Shown here in pieces: positions 1 through 7,501 of a DNA stretch of 64,000 nucleotides. Under the pieces are notes generated by a model that did not search any database, was not told the DNA's origin, and saw nothing but the letters and a program-made list of their open reading frames with translations. Numbering within the stretch: position 1 is the stretch's first letter; each line of letters starts with the position of its first letter. The position numbers were made by a program, and so were the translations under genes. The DNA is from an uncultured Lachnospiraceae bacterium (GTDB lineage: Bacteria; Bacillota; Clostridia; Lachnospirales; Lachnospiraceae): NCBI GenBank assembly GCA_910578825.1, contig CAJTSB010000012.1, positions 15,922 through 79,921 on the forward strand. Direction: 5' to 3'.

Positions 1-85
1 ATTTCGTCCATTCCCCGAAGACAAGGGGCACACGAAATTCACCGAATGTTTTCTTTTCAGGCAATATGGATGGAAAAGTCGCCAT
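1..85 (-). CDS. Possible 5' end of a protein-coding gene cut by the window edge
   Basis: An open frame on the minus strand begins with ATG at 85 and runs off the left edge without a stop; the 28 visible codons read MATFPSILPEKKTFGEFRVP and onward. The ribosome binding site is weak (GGAAA about 14 bases upstream). A perfect 8-3-8 palindrome with an embedded TATGAT lies 27-45 bases upstream, which suggests a regulated promoter reading this way. The peptide is too short for me to assign a family, and it may not be a gene. Confidence 0.35.
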   Translation of the reverse strand, partial: MATFPSILPEKKTFGEFRVPLVFGEWTK

Positions 86-111
86 AAATATGTAAAATTT
101 CCATAAGAATT

Positions 112-130
112 TTTAGAATCATATTCTAAA
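112..130. promoter_or_regulatory. Perfect 8-3-8 palindrome, candidate operator
   Basis: TTTAGAATCATATTCTAAA is a perfect inverted repeat (arms 112-119 and 123-130). The minus strand contains TATGAT across the centre, which would serve as a -10 box for a gene starting at 85. The pattern resembles Fur/PerR-family boxes, but its spacing is 7-3-7 rather than the 7-1-7 usual in that family. A PerR-like regulator gene lies about 500 bp away. Operator function is inferred. Confidence 0.45.
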
Positions 131-207
131 GATTCCATGAAATAAGGTTGTCATGTAACATACGGGCTGATCTGTTACGAATAAATTATAAACCATTTTT
201 CCGGCAG

Positions 208-236
208 TTGACATTTTTTCAAAAACACGCTATACT
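208..236 (+). promoter_or_regulatory. Consensus sigma-A promoter of the SRP RNA gene
   Basis: TTGACA at 208-213 and TATACT at 231-236 are separated by exactly 17 bases. The predicted transcription start, near 243, coincides with the 5' strand of the terminal stem of the SRP RNA. Confidence 0.85.
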
Positions 237-242
237 TAAATC

Positions 243-508
243 TCCGAGCAGCCGGGGCGTTAGCGGTGCCCTGTACCAACAATCCGCTATAGTTGGGGTG
301 ATGCTCTGCCCCGGATTTATGATTGTGGGGCTGCCTTTTATAAGTGGTGATGACGTTTGGGTCTTACGCAATGGAAATCTGTGAACCGTGTCAGGTTGGG
401 AACAAAGCAGCACTAAGCAGAACCTTTCATGTGCCGTGAGGGCGCCTGGATTGAGCTAACTGTAAGAGTAACGCCTATGATCTGAATTCAAAGCAGAGCG
501 CTCGGATT
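243..508 (+). ncRNA. ffs: Signal recognition particle RNA, large Gram-positive type
   Basis: The RNA scaffold of the signal recognition particle, which targets nascent membrane and secreted proteins through Ffh. The hallmark helix 8 segment is present around 388-410 (GTCAGG, an asymmetric loop, then AGCAGC), matching the conserved Ffh-binding core. The 5' end TCCGAGC (about 244-250) pairs with GCTCGGA at 500-506, closing the molecule at about 265 nt. This fits the long Bacillus/Clostridium form with an Alu-like domain rather than the 4.5S form. A T-run follows the closing stem; a further stem (537-543 with 565-571) followed by T-rich sequence could also help termination. I considered 6S RNA and rejected it because of the helix 8 motif. 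Exact ends are inferred from pairing. Confidence 0.9.
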
Positions 509-548
509 TTAATAACAAAAACTGGAAATAAAAATTATCCCGCTGTAC

Positions 549-577
549 TTGACATTTCAGGTCTGCGGGATTATATT
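549..577 (+). promoter_or_regulatory. Promoter of the PerR-like regulator gene
   Basis: TTGACA at 549-554 and TATATT at 572-577, spacer 17. The predicted start near 584 is followed at once by an AT-rich palindrome at 590-608. Confidence 0.7.
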
Positions 578-589
578 TATTTTGTAAAC

Positions 590-608
590 AATAATAATTA
601 CTATTATT
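590..608. promoter_or_regulatory. AT-rich palindrome over the perR-like transcription start, candidate operator
   Basis: AATAATAATTACTATTATT has 7-base arms (590-596, 602-608) around a 5-base centre. It lies between the promoter and the ribosome binding site of a Fur-family regulator, so autorepression is a reasonable inference. It does not match the TTATAATNATTATAA PerR consensus exactly. Confidence 0.45.
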
Positions 609-626
609 TATATGGAGGATAGAACA

Positions 627-1007
627 TTGATTAAGCACAGCCGTCAGAGAGATTGTATCAGGGATTTTCTGGCTAACCGCTGCGACCATCCTACCGCTGA
701 GACTGTTTATCTAAATGTAAGGAAGGAATTTCCCAACATCAGTCTGGGCACAGTATACCGGAACTTATCTCTCCTGGCAAAATTAGGTGAAATCCGCAAA
801 CTTTCAACGGGCACAGGTCCCGACCGTTTTGACGGAAACATATCTCCTCATTACCATATATTCTGTACCGGATGCGGCAACGTACTGGATTTGGAAATCG
901 AAAACATCGACCATATCAACACCCTAGCTGGTTCAGGATTTGATGGCGAAATCGAGGGACACGTCACTTACTTTTTTGGAAAATGCCGGAATTGCCTTAA
1001 AAAATAA
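627..1007 (+). CDS. Fur-family transcriptional regulator, PerR-like
   Basis: A 126-residue metal-dependent repressor. The N-terminal winged helix includes SLGTVYRNLSLLAKLGEI, the Fur-family recognition helix. The C-terminal dimerisation and metal domain has HYHIFCTGCG and a final CRNC, giving two CXXC pairs for a structural zinc as in PerR and Fur. I chose the TTG at 627 because GGAGG (614-618) sits 8 bases before it; the ATG at 612 has no ribosome binding site and overlaps that GGAGG. The reverse rubrerythrin gene follows 104 bp downstream, and this pairing is typical of peroxide-stress control in clostridia, so PerR is the likely role; Fur or Zur cannot be excluded. The gene has its own promoter and an overlapping palindrome. 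Confidence 0.85.
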   Translation: MIKHSRQRDCIRDFLANRCDHPTAETVYLNVRKEFPNISLGTVYRNLSLLAKLGEIRKLSTGTGPDRFDGNISPHYHIFCTGCGNVLDLEIENIDHINTLAGSGFDGEIEGHVTYFFGKCRNCLKK

Positions 1008-1016
1008 AATTTGCTG

Positions 1017-1067
1017 TTGACATAGGACAACATGTATGATATTTTATAATAACAGTAACGATTACTG
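1017..1067 (+). promoter_or_regulatory. Promoter and palindrome upstream of rubrerythrin
   Basis: TTGACA at 1017-1022 is a good -35 box; the -10 box is unclear (TATTTT at 1040-1045 gives a 17-base spacer). CAGTAA and TTACTG at 1053-1058 and 1062-1067 form a perfect 6-3-6 inverted repeat near the expected start. Oxidative-stress control by the neighbouring PerR-like protein is inferred. Confidence 0.5.
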
Positions 1068-1111
1068 ATTTTAAAAATTAAAAATTTATATAAAAGAAAG
1101 GAAGTATTATT

Positions 1112-1654
1112 ATGAAAAAATATGTATGTAGTGTATGTGGTTATGTTCATGAAGGAGATGCAGCACCGGAGAAGTGCCCGCAGTGTAATGCTCCTGCATC
1201 CAAGTTTACCGAGCAGAGCGGCGAGAAGACCTGGGCTGCTGAGCATGTAGTAGGCGTTGCTCAGGGTGTTTCCGAGGATATTATGGCAGATTTAAGAGCC
1301 AACTTCAACGGCGAGTGTACGGAAGTCGGCATGTATCTTGCTATGGCAAGAGTTGCTCACAGAGAAGGTTATCCGGAGATCGGATTATACTGGGAGAAGG
1401 CTGCTTACGAAGAGGCAGAACATGCTGCAAAATTTGCTGAATTGTTAGGCGAAGTTGTTACCGACAGCACCAAGAAGAACCTGGAAATGCGTGTCGAGGC
1501 TGAGAACGGCGCAACCGCTGGTAAATTTGACCTGGCAAAACGTGCAAAAGCTCAGAATCTTGACGCAATTCATGACACCGTACATGAGATGGCTCGTGAT
1601 GAGGCTAGACACGGCAAGGCATTTGAGGGCTTGTTGAAGAGATACTTCGGTTAA
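1112..1654 (+). CDS. Reverse rubrerythrin (NADH peroxidase type)
   Basis: A 180-residue non-haem iron protein that reduces hydrogen peroxide, and in clostridia also oxygen, with electrons from NADH via a partner reductase. The rubredoxin-like FeS4 domain is at the N-terminus (Cys 6, 9, 22, 25), the reverse of classical rubrerythrin. The ferritin-like diiron domain follows, with ligand segments EVGMYLAMARVAHREG, EEAEHAAKF and DEARHGKAF. A strong GAAAGGAAG ribosome binding site precedes the ATG. It lies directly downstream of the PerR-like gene but has its own promoter and terminator. It is typical of strict anaerobes. Confidence 0.92.
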   Translation: MKKYVCSVCGYVHEGDAAPEKCPQCNAPASKFTEQSGEKTWAAEHVVGVAQGVSEDIMADLRANFNGECTEVGMYLAMARVAHREGYPEIGLYWEKAAYEEAEHAAKFAELLGEVVTDSTKKNLEMRVEAENGATAGKFDLAKRAKAQNLDAIHDTVHEMARDEARHGKAFEGLLKRYFG

Positions 1655-1692
1655 GAAGAAATTCTGTAAAATCAACCTCTCTGAGGATTTAA

Positions 1693-1726
1693 GGGTATGT
1701 TGGAATGATCCGACATACCCTTTTTT
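1693..1726 (+). terminator. Intrinsic terminator after rubrerythrin
   Basis: An 11-bp stem (1693-1703 with 1710-1720, one G-U pair) with a 6-base loop is followed by six T. Confidence 0.9.
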
Positions 1727-1756
1727 GTGCAGACGGTTGTGTCTGAATGTGGGGTT

Positions 1757-1787
1757 AAAAAGAGAGAAACACTAACTTACCTCTCTC
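1757..1787 (-). terminator. Weak terminator after the truncated reductase-like gene
   Basis: On the minus strand AGAGAG (1781-1786) pairs with CTCTCT (1761-1766) and is followed by a run of five T. The stem is short and the loop long, so the call is tentative. Confidence 0.45.
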
Positions 1788-1813
1788 AGGTATTGCAATA
1801 GACAAACCGGGAT

Positions 1814-2194
1814 TTATCTTCTTGTATAGATTAAGTCCGTCATACCATTATACGACCGTGTATTAATTAATTTTAACCGAATCTCCTGTCTTGCATTTTC
1901 AAAAAGCCGAATACCAGAACCCAAAAGTGTTGGAATTACAGTAATATAATAACAGTCAATGATATCCTCATTTACTAACTGTTGGATAAGATTGGCTCCA
2001 CCACATATCCATATATCTTTTCCGCTTTTTTCTTTGAGGCTTTTTATCAAATGAACAGGGTCCATATTTACAAATCGTATTTTTTCAGAGGAAACCTGCT
2101 CATTATGTGTAATAACATAAGTCGTAAAATCTTTATATACCCACTCTTTGGGTGAAAGCTCAGTAACAATTTGATAATACATATTCCAACCCAT
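1814..2194 (-). pseudogene. 5'-truncated dihydrofolate reductase/RibD C-terminal family gene
   Basis: The 126-residue frame matches the second part of the RibD_C/DHFR-like family (YyaP/YwjB type): KDFTTYVITHN, the GKDIWICGGANLIQQL nucleotide-binding segment, and YITVIPTLLGSGIRLF. Full-length members are about 170-180 residues and begin with a segment resembling MSLDGYIA; here the frame starts at MGWNMYYQI, which aligns with the internal MGRKTYEQ region, and there is an in-frame TAA shortly upstream. About 45-50 N-terminal residues are therefore missing. Just upstream another frame encodes FHFNKLGFVEIKKPNGLEY and ends in TGA; this resembles a GNAT acetyltransferase C-terminus, as if a deletion had fused two gene remnants. 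No convincing ribosome binding site. It is probably non-functional. Confidence 0.6.
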
Positions 2195-2296
2195 TAGGTT
2201 TCTTTATCTCCACAAATCCCAATTTATTAAAATGGAATGTTCCATCATTTCATAGTAAATATATCGGAGTACATCGCTCATTTAAATACCTTCTTC

Positions 2297-2325
2297 TTGA
2301 CACAACTCCTAAAACCCAATATATT
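2297..2325 (+). promoter_or_regulatory. Promoter of the MATE transporter gene
   Basis: TTGACA at 2297-2302 and TATATT at 2320-2325, spacer 17. The -10 lies inside the palindrome CAATATATTG (2317-2326), and CAATAT recurs in inverted relation just downstream, so a repressor site is possible. Confidence 0.65.
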
Positions 2326-2385
2326 GTTACTATTGGCAATATAATTTTTGAATATATTATACGACAGATATCTGGAGGTACTTCC

Positions 2386-3729
2386 ATGAACATAGATATG
2401 ACGCAGGGGCCCGCCATGAAATCCATGATGCGTTTCGCCCTGCCAATGATACTGGGTAATTTGTTACAGCAATGTTATAATATCGCCGACACACTGATTG
2501 TCGGTCGGTTTCTCGGTGGAGAGGCATTGGCAGCCGTAGGCTCTTCCTTCACGCTGATGACCTTTTTGACTTCGATTCTTTTGGGATTGTGCATGGGAAG
2601 CGGCACGCTGTTTTCCATGCGATTTGGAGAAGGAAATGAACAGGGACTTAAAGACAGTATCTGTGCATCCTTTGTCCTTATTTTCTCCCTCACAATGATA
2701 CTGAATATCCTCACATTTGTTTTTCTTGATGGCATCCGTATTTTCCTGCAGGTACCGGACGAAATATGGCCGGAAATGCACAGTTATTTGCTGGTAATTT
2801 TCTGTGGTATCTTTGCCACCTTCCTTTATAACTACTTTGCCTCCCTGCTGCGCGCGATCGGCAACTCGATTGTACCGCTCGTTTTCCTTGCAGTCTCCGC
2901 TCTGTTGAACATCGCACTTGATTTGTGGTTTGTTATTGGACTGAATTGGGGCGTGGCCGGAGCGGCAAAAGCAACCGTGGCGGCACAGTACATTTCTGGA
3001 ATCGGCATCGCTCTTTATTGCCTGATACGCGTCCCATGTCTGAGATATAAAAAAGGGGAATGCCGCCTGAAACAGGGCTGTCTGAAAGAAATTTCCGTTT
3101 TCTCTTTACTGACCTGCGTACAACAGTCCGTGATGAATCTGGGGATTCTAATGGTACAGGGCGTGGTCAATAGCTTTGGTCCCACGGTCATGGCGGCTTT
3201 TGCAGCCGCAGTTAAAATTGATGCCTTTGCCTATATGCCTGTACAGGATTTTGGCAATGCATTCTCTACTTTTATTGCACAAAATTACGGCGCCAGAAAA
3301 GAAACGCGCATACGCGCCGGTCTGCGTGGCGCAGTCACGGCAGCGCTGATTTTCTGTATCGCCGTATCATTGATGGTGGACATTTTCGCCCGACCACTGA
3401 TGCTGTTGTTTGTAAATGCAGAAGAAACTGCCATTGTGGCAGAAGGCGTGCGCTATCTGCGGATTGAAGGAACATTCTACTGTGGCATCGGCTGCCTGTT
3501 TCTGCTCTATGGACTCTATCGGGGTCTTGGCAGGCCAGGCATGTCGGTTGTGCTGACCATCTTTTCCCTCGGAACACGCGTTGTACTGGCATATGCACTT
3601 TCCGCTATCCCTGCCATCGGCGTAGTCGGAATCTGGTGGTCCGTACCGATTGGCTGGTTCCTGGCAGATGCGATTGGATTTGCCTGCTATGCCAAAATTC
3701 CATACACTAATACAGAATATCCCCGGTAA
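2386..3729 (+). CDS. MATE family multidrug/sodium efflux transporter
   Basis: A 447-residue integral membrane protein with about 12 hydrophobic segments. It contains the MATE signatures PMILGNLLQQCYNIADTLIVGRFLG near the start, and a second half-repeat (SVMNLGILMVQGVVNSFGP, then KIDAFAYMPVQDFGNAFSTFIAQNYGA) with the conserved N and Q. It belongs to the DinF/MepA-like branch common in clostridia and exports cationic drugs or other small molecules with Na+ or H+ influx; the substrate is unknown. The start has GGAGG 8 bases upstream. Its last 23 bases overlap the 3' end of the convergent PAS regulator gene. Confidence 0.9.
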   Translation: MNIDMTQGPAMKSMMRFALPMILGNLLQQCYNIADTLIVGRFLGGEALAAVGSSFTLMTFLTSILLGLCMGSGTLFSMRFGEGNEQGLKDSICASFVLIFSLTMILNILTFVFLDGIRIFLQVPDEIWPEMHSYLLVIFCGIFATFLYNYFASLLRAIGNSIVPLVFLAVSALLNIALDLWFVIGLNWGVAGAAKATVAAQYISGIGIALYCLIRVPCLRYKKGECRLKQGCLKEISVFSLLTCVQQSVMNLGILMVQGVVNSFGPTVMAAFAAAVKIDAFAYMPVQDFGNAFSTFIAQNYGARKETRIRAGLRGAVTAALIFCIAVSLMVDIFARPLMLLFVNAEETAIVAEGVRYLRIEGTFYCGIGCLFLLYGLYRGLGRPGMSVVLTIFSLGTRVVLAYALSAIPAIGVVGIWWSVPIGWFLADAIGFACYAKIPYTNTEYPR

Positions 3730-5392
3730 GCTCTGCCAGCGTATTTTCCCCCCAGCTATAATTATTGAGGTAACTGCCTTTAAATGTCTGCGCATACTCT
3801 TCCCTGCCGGTAAGGTAATCATAGAGGTCGCACTGTACTCTTTCCGTAACAATACGGCGTTTGCCGTCCACAGTCTCCATAACGTCGGAAATGCCATACT
3901 CTTCCAGTGTATTCTTCAGCCGTAACGCGACCTTGCGGTATCTTGAGAGCGTGACTGGATTCACCGGCTCATCCTCCCACAGAAAGCTAATTGCCTCCTC
4001 CGAGGAAATATAGCCGCCGCGACGGTCTACCAACAGTGCAAATAATTCCTTAGCTTTCTTGTTGCGGAAAGCAACGGCTTTTTCGCCTACAAAGACGTCA
4101 AAATATCCAAACGTGCGAATGGAAACTGACGGATCTTCCGCCAACGCTTTGCCGGTTTTCGGTTTCGTATTATCCAAATGATAAAGCATGATATATCTCG
4201 GGGATGAATCATCGGAAGACTTCTGGGAACAGATTGCCTTAATGCGCCGTTTCGTTTCCGTCTTCACATCATAATAGGTAAATTCCGCCTCGCCGCTCTC
4301 TAATATCTTTGCAAATTTCTCATAATCAAAATCACTGCCCTCGACAAACTCTCTGATTGGCGTGCGCTGCTCCATCAAAGGGAGCCATTCTTCCTTCGTA
4401 AATCCGAAAAATCCGCAGACGTTATCACTTGCATACAATGGCGTCACGTATGCGTCCTCCACCATAAATGCGGCTATGCCGTCCGTATAATGCATTGCAA
4501 GTTCCTGCATATTTTCTTTTAAAAATGCATTTTCATCCCGCAGCGCATCGGTCTTTTCCACATCCGGAATAGCTCTGCAGCAATAGAGGCTGACCGACTC
4601 ATCCATTTTTAAGAAGATGCCCTGATACAGTTTAATATCGCCATTCGAAGAATGCGATTTGTAAGTAATCTGTGGTGGTTTATTGTCTGATGGCGAGAGC
4701 TTTTTCTGAAAAAAATCTCGAAAAAACTGGCGCACCTTCTCGCGCTCCTGGGAAACAACAGTACCGGCAATCCATTTTTCCGTTGCATGTTCCATCTGCA
4801 TAGACACATTTTCCAGCCATTGGAACATCGGAGAATGATTACTGTACAGACATTTCACGGTATTGGTCTTTAAATTATACTCAAAAATCTTATCATAGAT
4901 ATCTGTCAACGCCCGAAGGTAACGTTTCGTTTCATTCTCTTTCTTCACCTGATGTTTCTTTGTCACGTCCACACAGACGCTTTGAAATTCCTCTGCCCCC
5001 TGCTCGTTGACGCTCTTTGTAATCCAGCCGAACACATATGCCTTCGTTCCATCACAGCAAAGCAGCTCCATTTCCCCCACAGCAGGAACCGCAGCAGAAT
5101 ACACATGTTTCAGGCACCGGGCAATCCTGCGTCGTTTTTCCATCGGAATCATCAGAAAAATATCGTCCTTATAGAGTTCAAGGTAATCCAGCTCACCATT
5201 TCGACTTCCCGGTATACGCAGAATCTTTTTCATCTGTTCATTGATATATGTAATCCTCGGATGTTTTTCACAGGTATACTTTATGACTCCTCCGGGAATC
5301 TCAAGGTGGACTGGCTCTGCCAGACCATCCTCATGAAATCCGGTTATATTGAAGTTTGCGATGCCCTGTACATTTTCTGATTTATTATTCAT
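3707..5392 (-). CDS. PAS-domain protein with C-terminal winged-helix (OmpR/SARP-type) domain
   Basis: A 561-residue soluble protein. Three PAS-like segments are visible: about 30-145 (ending VDVTKKHQ), about 150-270 and about 285-415 (ASDNVCGFFGFTKEEWLPLM). The C-terminal part from about 425 (VSIRTFGYFDVFVGEKAVAF, KAKELFALLVDRRGGYISSEEAI, then a Tyr- and Arg-rich recognition segment) is an OmpR/SARP-type winged helix followed by a short remnant of a bacterial activator domain. It is probably a one-component sensor-activator with an unknown ligand. A TATAAT-type -10 box lies at 5440-5445 and AGGAG precedes the ATG. It is convergent with, and overlaps, the MATE gene, which suggests that the two are opposed in expression. 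Confidence 0.7.
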   Translation of the reverse strand: MNNKSENVQGIANFNITGFHEDGLAEPVHLEIPGGVIKYTCEKHPRITYINEQMKKILRIPGSRNGELDYLELYKDDIFLMIPMEKRRRIARCLKHVYSAAVPAVGEMELLCCDGTKAYVFGWITKSVNEQGAEEFQSVCVDVTKKHQVKKENETKRYLRALTDIYDKIFEYNLKTNTVKCLYSNHSPMFQWLENVSMQMEHATEKWIAGTVVSQEREKVRQFFRDFFQKKLSPSDNKPPQITYKSHSSNGDIKLYQGIFLKMDESVSLYCCRAIPDVEKTDALRDENAFLKENMQELAMHYTDGIAAFMVEDAYVTPLYASDNVCGFFGFTKEEWLPLMEQRTPIREFVEGSDFDYEKFAKILESGEAEFTYYDVKTETKRRIKAICSQKSSDDSSPRYIMLYHLDNTKPKTGKALAEDPSVSIRTFGYFDVFVGEKAVAFRNKKAKELFALLVDRRGGYISSEEAISFLWEDEPVNPVTLSRYRKVALRLKNTLEEYGISDVMETVDGKRRIVTERVQCDLYDYLTGREEYAQTFKGSYLNNYSWGENTLAELTGDILY

Positions 5393-5566
5393 GGCGTCTC
5401 CTATCGTCTTCCGGGGGAATTGCTCATTGCCTCACAAATATTATACCATATATCGCCCTACAATAGCACGATAAAAATTCCCTTTACGCCTCAATCATAA
5501 GCTAGGATACTTACAATTTCACTTCAGTTAGTTTACAAGGAACTACATACAGAGCCGCTTTGCTGA

Positions 5567-6457
5567 TTATTGAATATAAATTTCTGAAACAGTATTTTTC
5601 ACACCATTGATTTGTAATCTGACACGAACTTTTCCATTCTCAAATTCATTCAAAGGATATTCCAACGGTTGGGAAAGATTTGTAACATCAACAGATTTGG
5701 CTATGTCTCCCTGTACCAGCCACAAGACAAGCGTTGCTCCATCCGGTACTGTGCCACAGGAAATATCAGCGTAAAGCAGTTGAGCGTCTGCGTCCGCAAT
5801 CGTCATATTTTGTTCTTTCACAAATCCATCACTGGCGTTTCTAAAATCCAGTTTCCAGACATGATCCATATAAGCGTTATAATTCATGAGAATCGTGCCT
5901 GAGTTCCATACTCGATCATCCGAAGCAACATTTGTATTGATGCCATTTCCGATGGCCGCACTTACGATAAAACCAGTCAAACATACAATCATAAGCATCA
6001 TACTTACAACACCGGCAACAATAAATTTTAAGTGATGCGTACCTTTTTTTACCATAACACTATTTTCCTCCTTTTCAATATGTGTTCCACATTCTTCACA
6101 ATATTTGGCTTTTACTGAAATTCGATGGCCGCAAGCCGGACACATCGTTTTGATTTCTGAACGGCGCAGAAAGTAAACCAACAATCCGATAAAGGGCGTA
6201 GCTATAAAAACCACAAGCGCCCATAGTACCGGGTCCTCGTTTCGCTCTTTGCAATCCTGATATACCCACGCTGCAAAAAAAGCAGAGGTACACAATGCAA
6301 AAAGAATAAAGCTAAAGAGCAGCACGGGAATCAGCATGGAAAGACCGCTGAAACCATCACTTTTCAGATAATACAAACCAAACCGTAAAAAAATTAACAA
6401 CAGGATAATCAGAATAACAATACACAGCAAAAATCTGTTTTTCTTTGGATTATTCAT
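5567..6457 (-). CDS. Zinc-ribbon membrane protein
   Basis: A 296-residue protein of unknown function. Order: two transmembrane segments (about 10-30 and 40-62), a PLDc_N-like segment WVYQDCKERNEDPVLWALVV with a third hydrophobic helix, a zinc ribbon (CPACGHRI then YCEECGTHI, about 105-125), a fourth membrane helix (about 147-170), and a C-terminal extracytoplasmic domain of about 120 residues. The ATG at 6457 follows AGAGGTG and overlaps the upstream stop as ATGA, so it is translationally coupled. It is the third gene of an ECF sigma operon and may carry the sensor domain for that system, but this is inference. Confidence 0.7.
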   Translation of the reverse strand: MNNPKKNRFLLCIVILIILLLIFLRFGLYYLKSDGFSGLSMLIPVLLFSFILFALCTSAFFAAWVYQDCKERNEDPVLWALVVFIATPFIGLLVYFLRRSEIKTMCPACGHRISVKAKYCEECGTHIEKEENSVMVKKGTHHLKFIVAGVVSMMLMIVCLTGFIVSAAIGNGINTNVASDDRVWNSGTILMNYNAYMDHVWKLDFRNASDGFVKEQNMTIADADAQLLYADISCGTVPDGATLVLWLVQGDIAKSVDVTNLSQPLEYPLNEFENGKVRVRLQINGVKNTVSEIYIQ

Positions 6458-6840
6458 GCCAATACACCTCTTTTCTCGATGCGAATTGTAATGTTGTCTT
6501 TTATGTTTGTTCTTTTTACACCCAATATGGTAAGCAATATACCCGCCAGACCAACATAAAAACAGATACCAGCAGCAAAGCAAGATAAATAAATATTTTC
6601 AATGGTTATCAGCGCAAAAAGAGCCAACAAAGAAAAAGTTATCAAATTCAAAACCATTGGCAAACACCAAAGTGATAAAATATGCATGGCAGGTTGCTTT
6701 CGCAGGATGGCTTCCTGTTGATACAGAGCTGCTTTGAGTTTATGATTCAGTTCTGGCGCTGGAACATCTGTCATTTTCATAGTAACCCGGATAACCTCTT
6801 CTATTTCCGTGTCAGGCCGATTATCTCTCATATCCGGCAT
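6454..6840 (-). CDS. Small membrane protein, candidate anti-sigma factor
   Basis: A 128-residue protein. The N-terminal 55 residues are charged and cytoplasmic in character (including VPAPELNHKLKAALYQQEAIL). Two hydrophobic segments follow at about 58-82 and 86-108. It overlaps the upstream ECF sigma gene by 20 bp and the downstream zinc-ribbon gene by 4 bp. A small membrane protein directly after an ECF gene is the usual place of an anti-sigma factor. No ZAS zinc motif (HXXXCXXC) is visible, so the role rests on position only. Confidence 0.55.
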   Translation of the reverse strand: MPDMRDNRPDTEIEEVIRVTMKMTDVPAPELNHKLKAALYQQEAILRKQPAMHILSLWCLPMVLNLITFSLLALFALITIENIYLSCFAAGICFYVGLAGILLTILGVKRTNIKDNITIRIEKRGVLA

Positions 6841-7345
6841 CCTCCAATCTTTTTTTAATTAAATTTCTTCCCTTGAACAATCGACTTTTTACGGTACCAG
6901 GCGGTTTCTTTATAATAGTCGCTATCTGCTCTATGGGACAATTAGAAAGGTAAAATAATATCAGTGGTACCTGAAATTTTTCCGGGAGAGTTTGAATAAT
7001 TTGATGGACTTCTGTAATCAATTCTTTTTGAAGATAACCTTCTTCTATACTTTCTCCAGAATGTAGTACCTTTTCCGTTTCATCATCAAAATTGCTACAG
7101 GGAGCAATCGTGTTGCGGCGTGCCTGTTTTCTTCTGTCGCTTTTCCAGAGATTATGGGTTAAAGAAAAAAACAATGCCTTCGGATTTTTCTCCCAGTCAA
7201 GCGTCCATTCTGTTTCTAACGCTTTTAGAAAAGTTTGCTGATATAAGTCCTCAGCATCTGCCTTGTCCGCACAAAGTTTCAGGCAAAATCTATATATATC
7301 TGTACCGAAATTATCAATACATTTTTCTATTTCTCTTGCGTTCAC
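6821..7345 (-). CDS. ECF-type RNA polymerase sigma factor
   Basis: A 174-residue group IV sigma-70 factor. Region 2 includes YRFCLKLCADKADAEDLYQQTFLKAL; region 4 includes LPEKFQVPLILFYLSNCPIEQIATI and GTVKSRLFKGRNLIKKRL, the helix-turn-helix that reads the -35 box. The GTG start at 7345 has GGAGG 7 bases upstream. It heads a three-gene operon with two membrane proteins that overlap head to tail. An ECF-like promoter (TGAACC, 16 bases, CGAATA) lies just upstream, so autoregulation is likely. Confidence 0.85.
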   Translation of the reverse strand: MNAREIEKCIDNFGTDIYRFCLKLCADKADAEDLYQQTFLKALETEWTLDWEKNPKALFFSLTHNLWKSDRRKQARRNTIAPCSNFDDETEKVLHSGESIEEGYLQKELITEVHQIIQTLPEKFQVPLILFYLSNCPIEQIATIIKKPPGTVKSRLFKGRNLIKKRLEDAGYER

Positions 7346-7374
7346 TGTTTCACCTCCACTGCCTGTTCACCCTA

Positions 7375-7402
7375 TATTCGCCATGACTTTGTACAAGGTT
7401 CA
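7375..7402 (-). promoter_or_regulatory. ECF-type promoter upstream of the sigma gene
   Basis: On the minus strand TGAACC (7397-7402) and CGAATA (7375-7380) are separated by 16 bases, resembling the GAAC -35 and CG-containing -10 of ECF promoters. Its position about 23 bp before the GTG start suggests positive autoregulation. Confidence 0.45.
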
Positions 7403-7449
7403 TTTTTTATTATATACTAAACTATTTACATCTCTTTTGATACCTCAAA

Positions 7450-7484
7450 AAGAAGCCCTGACTGCAATCGATCAGGACTTCTTT
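7450..7484 (-). terminator. Intrinsic terminator of the ABC transporter operon
   Basis: AAGAAG and CCTGA (7450-7461) pair with TCAGG and CTTCTT (7472-7483). On the minus strand the stem is followed by TTTTT, 17 bases after the ATPase stop codon. Confidence 0.8.
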
Positions 7485-7501
7485 CTCTGTTTCTCATTCT
7501 T

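Noticed and set aside
148..384. 78-codon open frame over the SRP RNA
   Set aside because: It lies within a structured RNA with a strong promoter and has no ribosome binding site.
243..508. 6S RNA or a riboswitch in the structured leader region
   Set aside because: The helix 8 motif GTCAGG with AGCAGC and the end pairing fit SRP RNA, and a separate promoter and gene follow.
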